From Hymenopus coronatus (lineage: Eukaryota; Arthropoda; Insecta; Mantodea; Hymenopodidae): 64,000 nucleotides of DNA. The stretch spans positions 14,018,897 to 14,082,896 of the forward strand of contig CM060893.1 in NCBI GenBank assembly GCA_030762935.1, given 5' to 3'. Of this stretch, positions 22,172 to 33,962 are shown one piece after another; position 1 is the first letter of the stretch, and each line of letters opens with the position of its first letter. Position numbers and translations under genes: made by a program. The notes beneath the pieces are model-generated. The model was not told the origin of the DNA, did not search any database, and worked only from the letters and a program-made list of their open reading frames with translations.

Positions 22172-22388
22172 TGGCCGCGCCGTGGCCGAGTGTTTTGACC
22201 ACTCACCTCTCACCGGGTTCGATCCCAAGCGACCGCATGTGAAATGTGTGGTGGACAAAGCAGCGCTGGGGCGGGTTTTCTCCGGGTTCTCCGGTTTCCC
22301 CCTCCATCGCATTCCACCGGTGCTCCATATCATCAGTGTCACCGCCTGCGGTGCCATAAGTAGTTAAAGCGGGCGTTAAACACTACCA
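22172..22388 (+). mobile_element. tRNA-derived SINE inside the satellite
   Basis: Head GCCGTGGCCGAGTG (A box) and GGGTTCGATCCC (B box) near 22215, then a GC-rich body and a tail GCGGGCGTTAAACACTACC with a short A run. About 215 bp, far higher GC than the satellite around it. Serine/leucine-tRNA-like head. No clear target duplication found. Confidence 0.8.
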
Positions 22389-23134
22389 AAAAGAATCCTC
22401 AATATTTCACGAAGTATCCTCACCATTCCACTTGTCACACTTTTACAACCTTTCACCAAGCGTATTGCTTATTCCTCTGGCTACGCTTTCACAAGCTGTA
22501 TTTAGTATTCGTCCTTATATGCATTCGCAAGCTATATGCAATATTCCTCTTGTCACATTTTTATATTGCTTTTGTCACACTTTTAGAAGCAGTGTGCCGG
22601 ATTAATCTTGTCACATTTTAAAGGGTTAGTTTTAAATATTTTTCTTGACGTACTTTCAATAGACATATTCAATAATCTTTATCACATTTTCGGAAGATTG
22701 AGTTTAATATTCCTCTTGTCACATTTTCATAAGCTGCGTTCATTGTACATTCCACACGATCTGTTCAATATTCCTCTTTAATTTTACTTTTGTCACTTTT
22801 TCAACTTTTGTCACACTTCCATAAACGTGTGTACGACGTTTTTTCTTGAGGAATTTTCACTGGTGTGTGTTCTATATGCCTTTGTTATACTTGCAAAAGA
22901 CCGTTTCCAATATCATCTTGTAACACTTTCATAAGTGTGTGTCCAATGTTTTTCTAATCATAAATACTGTAGAGTGAATTAAATATTCCTCTGGTAACAT
23001 TTTAAAGCACATGTTCAATATTGTTGCTGTCACACTTTCACTAGAGTGTGTTGAATATTTCTCTTATCACACTTTCACAAGGGTGTGTTCTATACTCATC
23101 TTGTAACACTTTCAGAAGAGTGGTGTGACTTTAA
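22389..23134. repeat. degenerate satellite
   Basis: The 35-bp theme (TTCCTCTTGTCACACTTTCA) continues with heavy divergence and no higher-order structure. Confidence 0.75.
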
Positions 23135-23138
23135 GTAC

Positions 23139-23856
23139 TTTATTTTAGTAATTATAAACATCAAAATGTGGAGACCGGCTCCTCCACCAAATGTAGCGTT
23201 ACAGAAAAAGGGGACATGGCGGGTCTATCAAGTGTAACGCTCAGGTTTATCCATTAGGGGTTGCCACCCAGCGTCGAACATCAAGTGTCACAGGATTGGG
23301 GGAACGGATACTTAGGGAATGAGCGTAGTCAAAGTCATCGGGGTTACAATTATAATTGAAAGGTAATACACTGCTTGAAATTAGACACTACGAGAGAGAC
23401 GCTAGGTGAGAAGTAAGATGAATTTACATTATGTTACAAAGAGATAAATGAACTTTTTACATGATGATAAATAATTTAGATGTGGTCACATTACCTTATA
23501 ACCCGGGGAGTGTGACGTTGGTTTCGTGTTATCACGGAAGGTCTTGAAGTATTTCACTAATGAAATATGAATTTCGTATTACTAGTGGTCAAAAGACATC
23601 ACAATACAAAAATCCAAGATTTTTATGTGATTTGTAAAACTGATCTCAGCATTACGTTAGTATTATTCTCCGAATGCTGAGAAACCCGGAGCTGAGTTAA
23701 ATAGAAAGAATCTACTTTAGCGGGAAGTAGATTATTTGTGAAGCCGGCAGCGAAAACACCAGACACGGCTGTCCTGATTCTCACGCTAATCCGGACATAT
23801 GGCTTTATCACAAGAAAAGAATAGATAATTTCAATACAAATTATAATTACTAAAAT
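23139..23856. mobile_element. unclassified 0.7-kb insertion with short inverted repeats
   Basis: The satellite is interrupted between two GTAC copies (23135-23138 and 23857-23860). The inserted ends carry an exact 15-bp inverted repeat, ATTTTAGTAATTATA (23142-23156) and its complement (23842-23856). The interior has no long frame. It contains an inverted pair TGTAGCGTTACA and TGTAACGCT near 23191-23245. A non-autonomous DNA transposon is the simplest reading. Confidence 0.55.
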
Positions 23857-24327
23857 GTACTGTCACATCATCTTCAATATTCCGTTCACTTTCCACACAC
23901 TTTCAGTTGAGTGTGCTCCATATTCCTCTTGAATGATTTCACCAGTGTGTGTTCAAAATAACTCTTCTCGAGCTTACACTAGGCTATGTTCAATATTCCT
24001 CTGATCACATTTTCACAAGAGTGTGTTGAATTCCCTTATCACCCTTTCAGAACAGTGAGTTTTATATTCTTTTGCAACTGTTTCAGAAGAATGGGTTTTC
24101 TATTCGTCCTGTAAAACTTTTACAAGCCTGTTTTGAATATTCCTCCTGTTATCATTTCACCAAAGTATGGTTAGTATTTCTCTGGCCACACGTTCACTAA
24201 AGTGTGGTCGATAATCGTCTTATTATACTTTCATTAAAATGATCTTATATTGATCCTGTCACATTTTCACTAAATTGTGGTCAATATTCCTTTTGTCACA
24301 CTCTCACTAAAGTGTGTTCAATATTTT
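23857..24327. repeat. degenerate satellite (continuation)
   Basis: Same 35-bp theme with AGTGTGTTCAATATTCCTC variants up to the H1 insertion. Confidence 0.75.
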
Positions 24328-25222
24328 TACTTTCTCTAGCCCCATATTACAATGTACATAGGGATAGAGAAGTATTATATTCCACCCAAAAATTCGATAC
24401 CAAGATTTCACCGGAAAAACATGTTTTAGGACCACCTGTATCCAAAAAAAAAAAAAAAAAAAGCATTTTCAGAAAAAGGTCCGTGTGTCTGTGAACACGA
24501 TAACTCAAAAACGAAAAGTAGCTAAAATACCAAACTTGGTATTTAAGTTAAGTATCTTCCAGGGATGCGACACGAAGATTTTGAGAAAAACTCCCCCACC
24601 GCAAACTACCCTTTACATGGAACTTTTTTCGAAAATTTTGATTTTCTTAAAAATGGCTCTAACGATTTTGATTAAAATATCATATATTAAAAATATTTAC
24701 CTAAAAACTAAAATGTACATCTTGAATTTTCTGGGAATAGCTTCTGAAGACCTGTTTATCCTGGATGAATTTTGTTTAATTTGGCATAACTAGTAAACCG
24801 TAAGAGATAGACAAAAACTTACTTTACAAAAAAATTAGGTCTTGTTAAAATACACAAGTTTTGTCGTATACATTTTTCTCGTGGAGCTTACCGTTTTCGA
24901 GGTATTCATTGTTATTGGTTTCAGTTGTGAAGTACTTATACTTTTCTCAGATGGGAGTTTCCGTTTTTCTTTTGTTCAACTCCTGGCCAAGAAAAGAAGT
25001 GATTTGTAATGACAATCGCATAACGACAGCTTTTAAAACATTTGACTATTGGTTTAGCCTAGTGTATTCCCTTATTTTCTTCCTGCTTATACGGAACTAA
25101 ATAATAAGAACATTGTGCTAATGAGTACCACGATTAGCAAGGAGGAGAAAGAAGAAGAATCTTATGTTTGAAGTTTGTAGAACAGCTAGGGAAAGTCATG
25201 TGGGTGTAACACATCAAATTTT
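24328..25222 (+). mobile_element. H1 element, full length, inserted in the satellite
   Basis: Left hairpin of the AGCCCCATATTACAATG type. It splits the satellite between TCAATATTTT and CTTGTCACG, so the target was a T-rich step and no duplication is seen. An A18 run lies at 24446-24463. Confidence 0.9.
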
Positions 25223-25702
25223 TCTTGTCACGCTTTCACAAGCCTTATGCTCAATATTCCTTTTGTCACACTTTCACTAGAAAGTGTAAAACATTTTTTT
25301 CATGAAAGGCTTTCTTGAGTTGTTATCCGAAGTCCAGTATTTAAAATGTTGGGCCATGTGTGCTACTCATATCAGGAACAATTTTGTTAGATTAATTAAA
25401 ATAACAAAAACTATCACTTAGTGTTTCAAAGTGCACGACTCAAATAACTGCGGAATTTATACACACAGCAAACATTTCCGGAAATACTTAATGCACCAAG
25501 AATTTTTATACCGTCTAAACTTTATGCTTAGAAATTTAGAACGTTTTCTGTCAAACGTTGTAATATAGTTATGCGGCTAAATTTAATAAAATAGTTAAAA
25601 AGAATCTTTGGCTCAGCACTTGAAATTTAAGAATACAACGTTACACCACAGAATTTCTAATTAAAATTGCTTCAACTACTTTTAAATTAAATAAAAACAT
25701 GT
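25223..25702. repeat. last satellite monomers, then AT-rich unique DNA
   Basis: Satellite text continues to about 25295 (TTGTCACGCTTTCACAAGCC). The remaining 400 bp are AT-rich with no gene seen. Confidence 0.6.
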
Positions 25703-25770
25703 TTCTACTTTCTCAATTACTTATTTCGAATAGGTAGAGGAAGTATTAAATTACATCCAAAAATTTAATA
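25703..25770 (+). mobile_element. H1 left-end fragment
   Basis: Decayed hairpin and the following CCAAAAATTTAATA. Broken at a TA by the transposon remnant that follows. Confidence 0.6.
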
Positions 25771-26400
25771 TATTGGGTCTTTCAAAAGTAAGTTCAATTT
25801 TTAAACGGTTATAAGTATTATAATATTTTAGATATGAAAAAGAAATAAATTTCATACTGGACAAACTATGGGGTTTTATAAAACATTGGAAGGATGTTCT
25901 CCATTCTCTTGTACAAGGTAAACCATTCTTTCTGCGACTCCATGTACAGCACATTGGACATATCTTGGAATATTTGCAATTTATTTACTTTAAGGTAACC
26001 CCACAGCATAAAGTCGGACGGATTGAAATCAGGAGATCGCGGTGGCCACTTTGTGGAAACGGTCTACTGACGATACGATGGCCAAAGAGCTGGGTAACCA
26101 ATTGTTTTGTACGGGTTTAAATATGAAGCACCTCAGCAATAGTGCCATCAATCTTTGGCCTTTCAGATTTCTTTTTATCAGCAGCAGAACCAGTTTCCTC
26201 AAATATTTTGATTAAATTCCCATAATTACGAATGGAACTAAATTCCTAAGAGTTCTAAATCTTCTCTCGCCTTGAGAAAAACTCCTTTTGCTTTCATAAT
26301 AACACTGAATTAGCTGTGTTCTATCATTTAGTGATAAAACCATGCTTTGTAACTTACAAATTTTTATAGCAGTATGAATCAAATTTCTAATGTTCATTTA
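25771..26400 (-). mobile_element. mariner-superfamily transposon, internal deletion derivative
   Basis: Starts next to a TA with TTGGGTCTTTCAAAAGTAAG, resembling a mariner-type terminal repeat. The opposite end is not clear and seems cut by the next H1 copy. It carries the joined ends of a transposase gene (25888-26343). Confidence 0.55.
25888..26343 (-). pseudogene. IS630/Tc1/mariner transposase, middle deleted
   Basis: Reading minus from ATG 26343: MVLSLNDRTQLIQCYYESKR with an N-terminal helix-turn-helix pattern, then after a shift IKIFEETGSAADKKKSERPK, the GRPK-type hook after the first DNA-binding domain. About 100 bp on, the sequence is already WPPRSPDFNPSDFMLWGYLK, the segment holding the third catalytic aspartate. 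The DNA between, including catalytic residues one and two, is missing. The end is LPMFYKTP and a stop. Related in motif to the transposase at 47661. Confidence 0.7.
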
Positions 26401-26402
26401 AT

Positions 26403-27283
26403 TATTACTTTCTCTATACGTACTATATACATAGTGTATAGAGAAGGTATTGTGTTGCACCCAAAAATTCGACACTAAGATTTCTACATATTTTGAGAAC
26501 TTCTGAATCAAAAAAAAAAAAAAAACATTTTTAGAAAAATGTTCGTGTGTGTGGTTTGTTTGTGTGTATGTGTGTCTGTGGGCAGCATAACTCAAAAACG
26601 AAAGGCCGTTAAATACCAAACTTGTTATTTAAGTTTGGTATATTCCAAGGATGGGACGCCAAGGTTTTCAAGAAAATCCCCCCAACCCCAACTACCCTTT
26701 ACATTGAACTTTTTTCGAAACTTTTCATTTTATCAAAAATGGCTATAACGATTTTGATTAAAATATCGTATATTAAAGATATTTACCTGACAAATAAAAT
26801 GTATATCTTGAATTTTCTGGGAACAGCCTCTGAAGACTACTTTATTCTGGATCAATTTTACAGAATTTTGCATAACTGCTAAACTGTAAGAGATGGATAA
26901 AAACTTACCGCACAACAAATGTAGAGCACGTTAAAGCACACAATTTACGTTATATACATCTTTTTCGTAGAGTAGATCGTTTTTGAGATATTCCTTGTTT
27001 TTCGTCTCAGCTATGAAAAACTTGTACTTTTCTCATACAGGAATTTGTCAACTCCTGTCCACACAAACAAAGGAACATCAATCACATAGCAACCAGCTTT
27101 TGGCTTTCACTTTAACCTATGGTACTGCCTTATTTCCCTTCTACTTACAAGGAAGCAAGTAATAAGTTATTTCTGATGTTTTTTTCTCGATTAGCATGAA
27201 GTAAAGAAAAGTATAAGCTTTTCAACAATAATTTGTTACAGAGATGTAGAGAAAGTCATGTGAATGGAACACATCAGATTTTA
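26403..27283 (+). mobile_element. H1 element, full length
   Basis: Left hairpin 26406-26446; A run 26510-26525; right terminus 27258-27283. Confidence 0.9.
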
Positions 27284-27299
27284 ATTCACGTAAGCCGTG

Positions 27300-27440
27300 T
27301 GTAGGACAGGAGCAGGATAGGCAGAGTGAGACTGAAAAATTCAGTGCCGTAGCTGGAATTTAAACCATGAATTTCCCGGTTTCTAGCCGGTTGCTTTAAC
27401 TACTCAGCTACCATGGCAACGGAATTAACTGACTTTAGCC
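27300..27440 (-). mobile_element. tRNA-derived SINE, copy 1 of a cluster
   Basis: Minus-strand head GGTAGCTGAGTAGTTAAAGC (A box) and GGTTTAAATTCC (decayed B box), followed by GGCACTGAATTTTTCAGT. Same family as 27490-27600 and 27745-27840. Confidence 0.65.
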
Positions 27441-27489
27441 AACTACTTTGGTCAATTAATGTTAATTGAATTGTTTTTCACACAAGCAG

Positions 27490-27600
27490 ATGTGTAGGAC
27501 AGGAGTTGGATATGTAGAAAAATTGAATGCCGTACCCAGGATTTGAACCACGGATCTCCCAGGCTCCATCCGGTTGCTCACCGGCTACCATGCATTAAAT
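27490..27600 (-). mobile_element. tRNA-derived SINE, copy 2
   Basis: Minus-strand head GGTAGCCGGTGAGCAACCGG and B box GGTTCAAATCC, with the same ACGGCATTCAATTTTTC tail start. Confidence 0.65.
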
Positions 27601-27744
27601 TCCTCAACTGACCGGGGCTAAACTATGAAGCCTTGGGACTTAGAGTACTTACCACATTGTAAGTTGCCATTGGAGTGTCTCATCTCTGAATACTTTGAGA
27701 TCACCGGGAAACATGCGAGTCAGTTGAGGAATTTAATTCCGTAC

Positions 27745-27840
27745 CGGCATGTTTCCTCGGTAGCTCATGATTAGAGCAACCGACTAGAAAACGGTAGTTC
27801 AAATCTCAGCTATGGCACTGAATTTTTCAGTGTGACTATC
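27745..27840 (+). mobile_element. tRNA-derived SINE, copy 3, opposite orientation
   Basis: Plus-strand GGTAGCTCATGATTAGAGCA, B box AGTTCAAATCTC, then GGCACTGAATTTTTCAGTGT. Inverted relative to copies 1 and 2. From 27841 to 28118 the DNA is AT-rich with nothing recognised. Confidence 0.65.
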
Positions 27841-28118
27841 TATCCAAAATTACTAATGTTTTATTAAAAAAAATATACCTATGGTAAAAGTAAACAAAAA
27901 CCTAAAAGAAAACCAAATGCCATTGCTTGTTGAATGTGTTTCTTGCTATCCAGTCTCAGATATTATAGTATTTATATTGGTGTAAAGTTTGAAGGGATTT
28001 TTGAAGGACTCTATGTTTTACTGGAAATATACACATTTAAAGGTTCGTTGATTAAAACAGAAATTAGGTTCTTCTGTGTGTTGTGGGGATGAGATATGTG
28101 TATTTGAACAGCACAGTT

Positions 28119-28568
28119 AAAAAATCTGATGTGTTCCATTCACATGACTTGTAAGTAGAAGCGAAATAAGGGAGTACCATAGGTTAAAGTGAAGTCAAAA
28201 GCTGGTTACTAGGTGACTGAAGTTTCTTTGTTTGTATGGACACGAGTTGACAAATCTGTATGAGAAAAGTACAAGTTTTTCAAAGATGAAACCAAAAACA
28301 AGGAATATCTCAAAAACGATCAACTCCTTGAAAAAAAATGTATATAACATAAATTGTTGTTTTAATGTGCTTTACATGTTTTGTGTGGTAAGTTTTTGTC
28401 CATTTCTTACGGTTTAGCAGTTATGCAAATTTCATCCAGAATAAAGTAGTCTTCAGAGGGTATTCCCAGAAAATTGAAGATATACATTTTATTTGTCAGG
28501 TAAATATGTTTAACATACGATATTTTAATCAAAATCGTTAGAGCCATTTTTGAGAAAATCAAAATCAT
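28119..28568 (-). mobile_element. H1 element, left half missing
   Basis: Right terminus intact but with about 80 bp deleted right after it (ACATGACTT joins TGTAAGTAG); stops at GAAAATCAAAATCAT. Confidence 0.8.
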
Positions 28569-29147
28569 ATAATTTTGTTACAATATGTGCTCAGTGATCG
28601 AATTAATTGTATCATATCTTGAAAATATTTAAAGTATAGCAAAACCCATAAGCCAGTTGTTTTTTTTTTTTTTTATAGCTTTTTAAAAAGAAAAATTAAT
28701 GTAACATTTGCGTGCAAATGGAATGCTTCACCAAACCTAGTTGCATAACAGTTGGTAGTCCTCTTTGTGTGGTTTTTTTTGTTTGTTTGTTTTTTTTCTG
28801 GAGAGAGGAAAATCCAGTAAAGAAGGGAGAATTGTTTGTGTTATTATGAACTTTTTGTTTGTGTTTTTTTCATGACATTTTATAGTGTTGACTGCGCATT
28901 GTGGTCAGTCCTATTTCACGTTTTGGGGAATTGTGTTCCTTTCGTTGGTTGTGTTTGTAATTTTGTAGAATGATTCCTCCTCACAGCAGCGGGAAGCTTA
29001 AGCCAACAACACTGTCTGTGTTTCATAGTGTTGAGGTGATAGTCAACAGAGGGACCAACAATATTAGTTGGTAACCTCAAACCGTGTGATAAATGGCAAA
29101 ACTTGTCTTAGTATTTGCCTTCTTTGGAAGCATAACGTCACTTCTGG
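28569..29147. other. non-H1 stretch, no gene recognised
   Basis: T-rich runs (28659-28674, 28770-28800), then a less AT-rich part at 28880-29090 with no long frame. Confidence 0.4.
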
Positions 29148-29757
29148 TTTGAGAAAAGTTCAAGTAGTCTAAAATGAATATCTCGGAAACGGTCAGTTCT
29201 GCATAAAAATGTATATGACATAAATTAAGTGTTTCAACAAGATCTACATTTTTGTACAGTAAGTTTTTGTGTATCTCTTATGGCTTAACCGTTATGCAAA
29301 ATTCTGAAAAACTCATTCACATTAAGAGCCCTTCAGAGGCTAATCCCGGAATATTCAAAATTTACATTTTATTTGTGATGTACATATCTTTAATATATAG
29401 TATTTTAATCAAAATTTTCACAACCATTTTTGAGGAATACAACATTTTCAAAATTGTTTCAAAGTGAAGGGCAGTTTGTGGAGGAGATTTTCTTGAAAAT
29501 CTTCGAGTCGCATACTTGGAAGATACTAACGACAAATAGCAAGTTTGGTATTTAACGTTATTTTCGTTTTTGAGATATATGTCCATAGACACACGCACAC
29601 ACAAACACACGGACTTTTTTTTTTAAAAAAAAATACCGTTTTAGGACTCAGGACACCTCAAAGCATATTTCCGATGAAATCTCGGTATCGAATTTTGGGT
29701 GGAATATAATATCCACTCTGTCCACTATGTACATTGTACATACGGGCTAGAAAAGGT
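29148..29757 (-). mobile_element. H1 element, right end missing, diverged
   Basis: Left hairpin of the CCACTATGTACATTGTACAT type at 29712-29752. Confidence 0.8.
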
Positions 29758-29786
29758 TATTATATGCAAAACACATGCAATTAAGT

Positions 29787-30578
29787 TTTTACTTTCTCTA
29801 CACGTATTAACTATGTATATAATATATAGAGAAGGTATTGCACTGTGTGTGTGTGTGTCCCCGTGTGTCCGTGTTTCTATGAACACGATAACTCAAAAAC
29901 GAAAAGTCGGTAAAATACCAAACTTGCTATTTAAGTTTAGTATCTTCCAGGGATGCGACACGAAGATTTTCAAGAAAAAAAAAACCCACCCCAAACTATC
30001 CTTAACATAGAACTTTTTTCGAAATATTTGATACCCTTAAAAATGGCTCTAACGATTTGAATTAAAGTATCGTATATTAAATATATTTACCTGACAAAAT
30101 GTATATCTTGAATTTTCTGGGAATAGCCTCTGAATACTACTTTATTCTGGATGAATTTAACGTCATTTGGCATACTAAACGATAAGAGATGGACAAAACT
30201 TATCACACAAAAACTGTAGAGCACGTTAAAACACACAATTTATGTTATATACATTTTTTTTCTTGGAGTTGCTCGTTTTTCAGATATTCCTTGTCTATGG
30301 TTTCAGCTTTAAAAAACTTATACTTTACTCACACAGAACTTTGTCAAATCCTATCCATACAAAGGAACTTCAGTCACATAGCAACCATCTATTGTCTATC
30401 ACTTTAACGAATGGTTCTCCCTTATTTCGCTTCTACCTACAAGGAAGCAAGTAATAAGACTATTTCTGCTAATTTGTTCTGGATTAGAATGAAGTAAAAA
30501 GAACCATAAGCATTTTAACAATAATTTGTTGCAGAGATGTAGAGAAAGTCATGTGAATGGAACACATCAGATTTTTAG
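29787..30578 (+). mobile_element. H1 element with deletion after the hairpin
   Basis: Jumps from TTGCACTG to the GT-rich stretch; right terminus 30549-30578. Confidence 0.85.
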
Positions 30579-30832
30579 TAGTTAAAGTGTTTGTGTAAGA
30601 AACCATTTTCGCAAATGAATTACGTCAAGTGAAGATAGAAATATAATTTCATTGATGAACATCTGTTGGCGCAGCTGAAAATAGCTCTATCAGAGGTAAC
30701 CCGGATTTTAACGAAATAACTGCAAATATAAAAGAATGTAATTAAAAATTCAATGTGTTATTTATTATTTTACTGTAGTCTTTGCTGTCTACAAAATAGT
30801 TCACCAATTGCCATTGTTTTTTCTCCATTTAG
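30579..30832. other. low-copy stretch before exon candidate
   Basis: No repeat or frame recognised; ends in the polypyrimidine TTGTTTTTTCTCCATTTAG. Confidence 0.35.
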
Positions 30833-30948
30833 GGGTCCGTTTCAAGCTATGTGGTGTTGACCGACTTTGCAAGTTGCGTGACAAGTTGTTCGGAGTTTGC
30901 CCATATCTGCTTTGGGTGGAAAAATGTTTGTTATTTTTTATTTTATAA
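30833..30948 (+). other. candidate 3'-terminal coding exon
   Basis: Begins after a good 3' splice site (TTTTCTCCATTTAG, boundary at 30833). A frame from GTC 30835 reads VRFKLCGVDRLCKLRDKLFG then VCPYLLWVEKC before TAA at 30946. Two AATAAA signals follow at 30990 and 31006. It looks like a small last exon with four cysteines. No family is recognised and chance is not excluded for so short a frame. Confidence 0.3.
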
Positions 30949-31020
30949 AACAAGTCTAACATTTGTTGTTGTTGTTGTTGTTAAAAGATAATAAATACAT
31001 GCGATAATAAAGAGTTGGAT

Positions 31021-31834
31021 TAAAAATCTGATGTGTCCCCTTCAAATGACTTTCTCTACATCTCTGCAACAAATTATTGTTAAAAATCTTATGCTTATAT
31101 TTACTTCACGCTTCCATGTAAGTAGAAGCGAAATAAGGGAGTACCGTGGGTTAAAATGATAGTCAAAAGCTGGTTATTATGTGACTGAGATTCATTTGTA
31201 TGTATGGAAGAAGTGGACAAATTGCCGTATGAGAAAAGTATAAGTTTATTAAGAGAGAAATAAAAAACAAGGAATAACTCAAAAACGATCAACTCCACGA
31301 AAAATACGTATATAACATAAACTGTGTGTTTTAACATGCTCTACATTTTGTTTGGCAAGTTTTTGTCTATCTCTTACAGTTTAGCAGTTATGCAAAAGTC
31401 CATAAAATATGTCCGGAATAAAGTAGTCTTCAGAGGCTATTCCCAGAAAATTCAAGATATACATTTTATTTGTCAGGTAAATATCTATAATATACGAAAT
31501 TTTAGTCAAAATCGTTTGAGCCATTTTTGAGAAAATCAAAATTTTCATGTAAAGGGTAGTTGGGGGTGGGGGATTTTTCTCAAAATCTTTGTGTCGCATC
31601 CCTGGAAGGTACTAAACTTAAATACCAAGTTAGGTATTTTACCGACTTTTCGTTTTTGAGTTATCGTGTTCACAGGCACACGGACACACACATACACTGG
31701 CTTTTTGTGAACATGTTTTTTTTGGATATTGGGGACCCTAAAATATATATTTCCGGTGAAATCTCGACTTTTTGGGTGGAGTGCAATACCTTCTCTATAC
31801 ACAATGTACATAGTGCGTATAGAGAAAGTAAAAA
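31021..31834 (-). mobile_element. H1 element, nearly full length
   Basis: Right end 31021-31060 and left hairpin 31795-31830; small deletions near 31108 and 31545. Confidence 0.9.
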
Positions 31835-32251
31835 TGAGTACAAAATCTTTTTTTTTATATAATTAATAAAGTTATAGGTAATCAACGCAATATTAATAAT
31901 AAATATTCACGGGAGGTGGGTATATCTTGAATGTTTTTAGTTGAATCTGCGAAGTGCTGTTCTTTGTGAATGAAGTTTGTATAATTTTGTGGAACTGGTA
32001 AACCACAAGAGATAGACAAATACTTATGGCATATGTGTGTATATATATATAACAACTGTATATATCATTTAAAAGCATTCCGAAGGTAAATTATAGCGTG
32101 AGTAATGTAAAATGTATAGAAGAAATATGCAGTTATGGTTGGTGGAACAATTTTGTGCAAATTTTCACATTAGATTCACTTTTACCTTCTTTATCGCTTA
32201 TCAGAAAGTATTGTGTTGATGTCGATAGGTTTAATATCGAGTTTTCATAAG
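31835..32251. other. AT-rich stretch with weak H1 traces
   Basis: A diverged plus-orientation H1 middle piece at about 31917-32030 (TATATCTTGAATGTTTTTAG, AACTGGTAAACCACAAGAGA). Nothing else recognised; (TA)n at 32038-32050. Confidence 0.45.
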
Positions 32252-33135
32252 TAAGATGATGTGTTCCATTCATATGACTTTCTCTATCTGTTCTGCAAAT
32301 AAAATATGCTTAAAATGATAATTCTTTTATCTACTTTATGCTAATTGTGATAAATATAAGCAGAAATTGTCTTTTTACTTACTTCCCTGACAGTAGAAGG
32401 GAAATAAGGGGATACACTATGCTAAAGCAACACATAAACTTTTTAAAAGTTGTCACTAATCATTGTCATTTAAATTCGGTTCCCTTTACAGGGCCAAGAG
32501 TAAAATAAAATAGATATCAAATGGGTGAGGACTTCCCGTTTGAGAAAAATTTAAATATCTCAAAATTAAAACGAACAAACAACAGGAATATCTCGTAAAT
32601 GGTTAGCTCTATAAGAAAAGAAATGTATATGACATAAAATATGTGATTTAGTGAGATCTACAATTTTGATTAGTTTTTGTCCATCTGTTACTGTTTATTT
32701 GATATGTAAAAGTCTTGCAGAATGAAAAGGGTTGCGAAGGCTATTCCCAGAAACTTTCAGATTTACGTTCTATATGCCATGTAAACAGTTTTAATATGTG
32801 AAATTTGAATCAAAGTCGTAGAAGCCATTTTTGAGAAAATCCAAAATTTCGGAAAAAGCTCCATGTAAAAGGTAGCTGGGGGTGGGGGAGATTTCTTGAA
32901 AATCTTCGTGTCGCATCCTTGGAAGATACCAAACTTAAATACCAAGTTTGGTTTTAATCGGACTTTTCGTTTTTGAGCTATGCTGCCCACAGACACACAC
33001 GGACGTTTTTCTAAAAATGTTTTTTTTTTTTGGATTGAGGAGTCTCAAAACATGTATTTCAGGTGTAATCTCGGTATCTAATTTTTGGGTGCATTACAAT
33101 ACACTATGTATATAGTACGTGTAGAGAAAGTAAAA
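32252..33135 (-). mobile_element. H1 element, full length but diverged
   Basis: Right end TGATGTGTTCCATTCATATG at 32257; decayed left hairpin at 33100-33132. Confidence 0.85.
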
Positions 33136-33138
33136 GTG

Positions 33139-33962
33139 AAAAACGTATTCTTCTATCTGCCTCATGATAATCGAGAAAAACATAAGCAGAATTAGTTTTA
33201 TTACTAGCTTCTTGTAAGTAGAAGGGAAAAAAGCGAATGTGATATCCTTTAAAAGTCGGTCGCTATGTGAAACAAATGAAATTCCAATTTCTTTGCCTGC
33301 CAAGAGTAAACAAACGAGAAGCGAGAAGAACGACGTCTTCCCTGTTAACAAAACGTTTAAGTAGCTTAAAATTGAAACCAATAATCCCGAATATCTAAAA
33401 AACGGCTAATTCTATACAAAAAATATATGTAATATAAATTGTGCTTTTAATGAGATCCAAATTTTTGTGTAGAAAGTTTTTATGTATCGTTTACGATTTG
33501 CCAGTTATATAAAAGTCATCCTGAATGATAAGCTGTTCCCAGAGAATTCAAGATATACATTTCGTTTGTCATAAAGATATCTTAAACATAAGGAATTTTA
33601 ATCAAAATTGTTAGAGCCATTTTTGAGAATTTTATAGAACATTTTTATGTTTCAACCTTGGAAGATACCAAACTTAAATAAAAAAAATCCTCCCATCCCC
33701 AACTACCCTTTACATGGAAATTTTTTTTTGAGAATTTTGATTTTCTCAAAAATGGCTCTAACGATTTTCAATCAAATATCGTATATTAAAGATATTTACA
33801 TGACACATAAAAAGTATATCTTGAATTTTCTGGGATTAACCTCTGAAGACATCTTTATCCTGAATGAATTTTGCGGAATTTTACAAATGTGGAGCTCGTT
33901 AAAATATATAATATAATACCTTCTCCATGCACTATGTACATAGTACGTGTAGAGAAAGTAAT
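33139..33962 (-). mobile_element. H1 element, rearranged
   Basis: Minus-orientation text to about 33680. Then 33681-33910 reads in plus orientation (AACTACCCTTTACATGG through CTTTATCCTGAATG). Then a minus-orientation left hairpin at 33917-33958. Either an internal inversion or two overlapping insertions. Confidence 0.7.

Noticed and set aside
22172..22240. A functional tRNA gene in the satellite
   Set aside because: Followed by a SINE body and tail, with a deletion in the A-box region (GAGTGTTTTGACC).
21010..22367. Long plus-strand open frames of 311, 177 and 181 codons
   Set aside because: They are translations of the 35/105-bp satellite in different frames; the 105-bp unit is divisible by three, so stops stay absent. 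No protein features.
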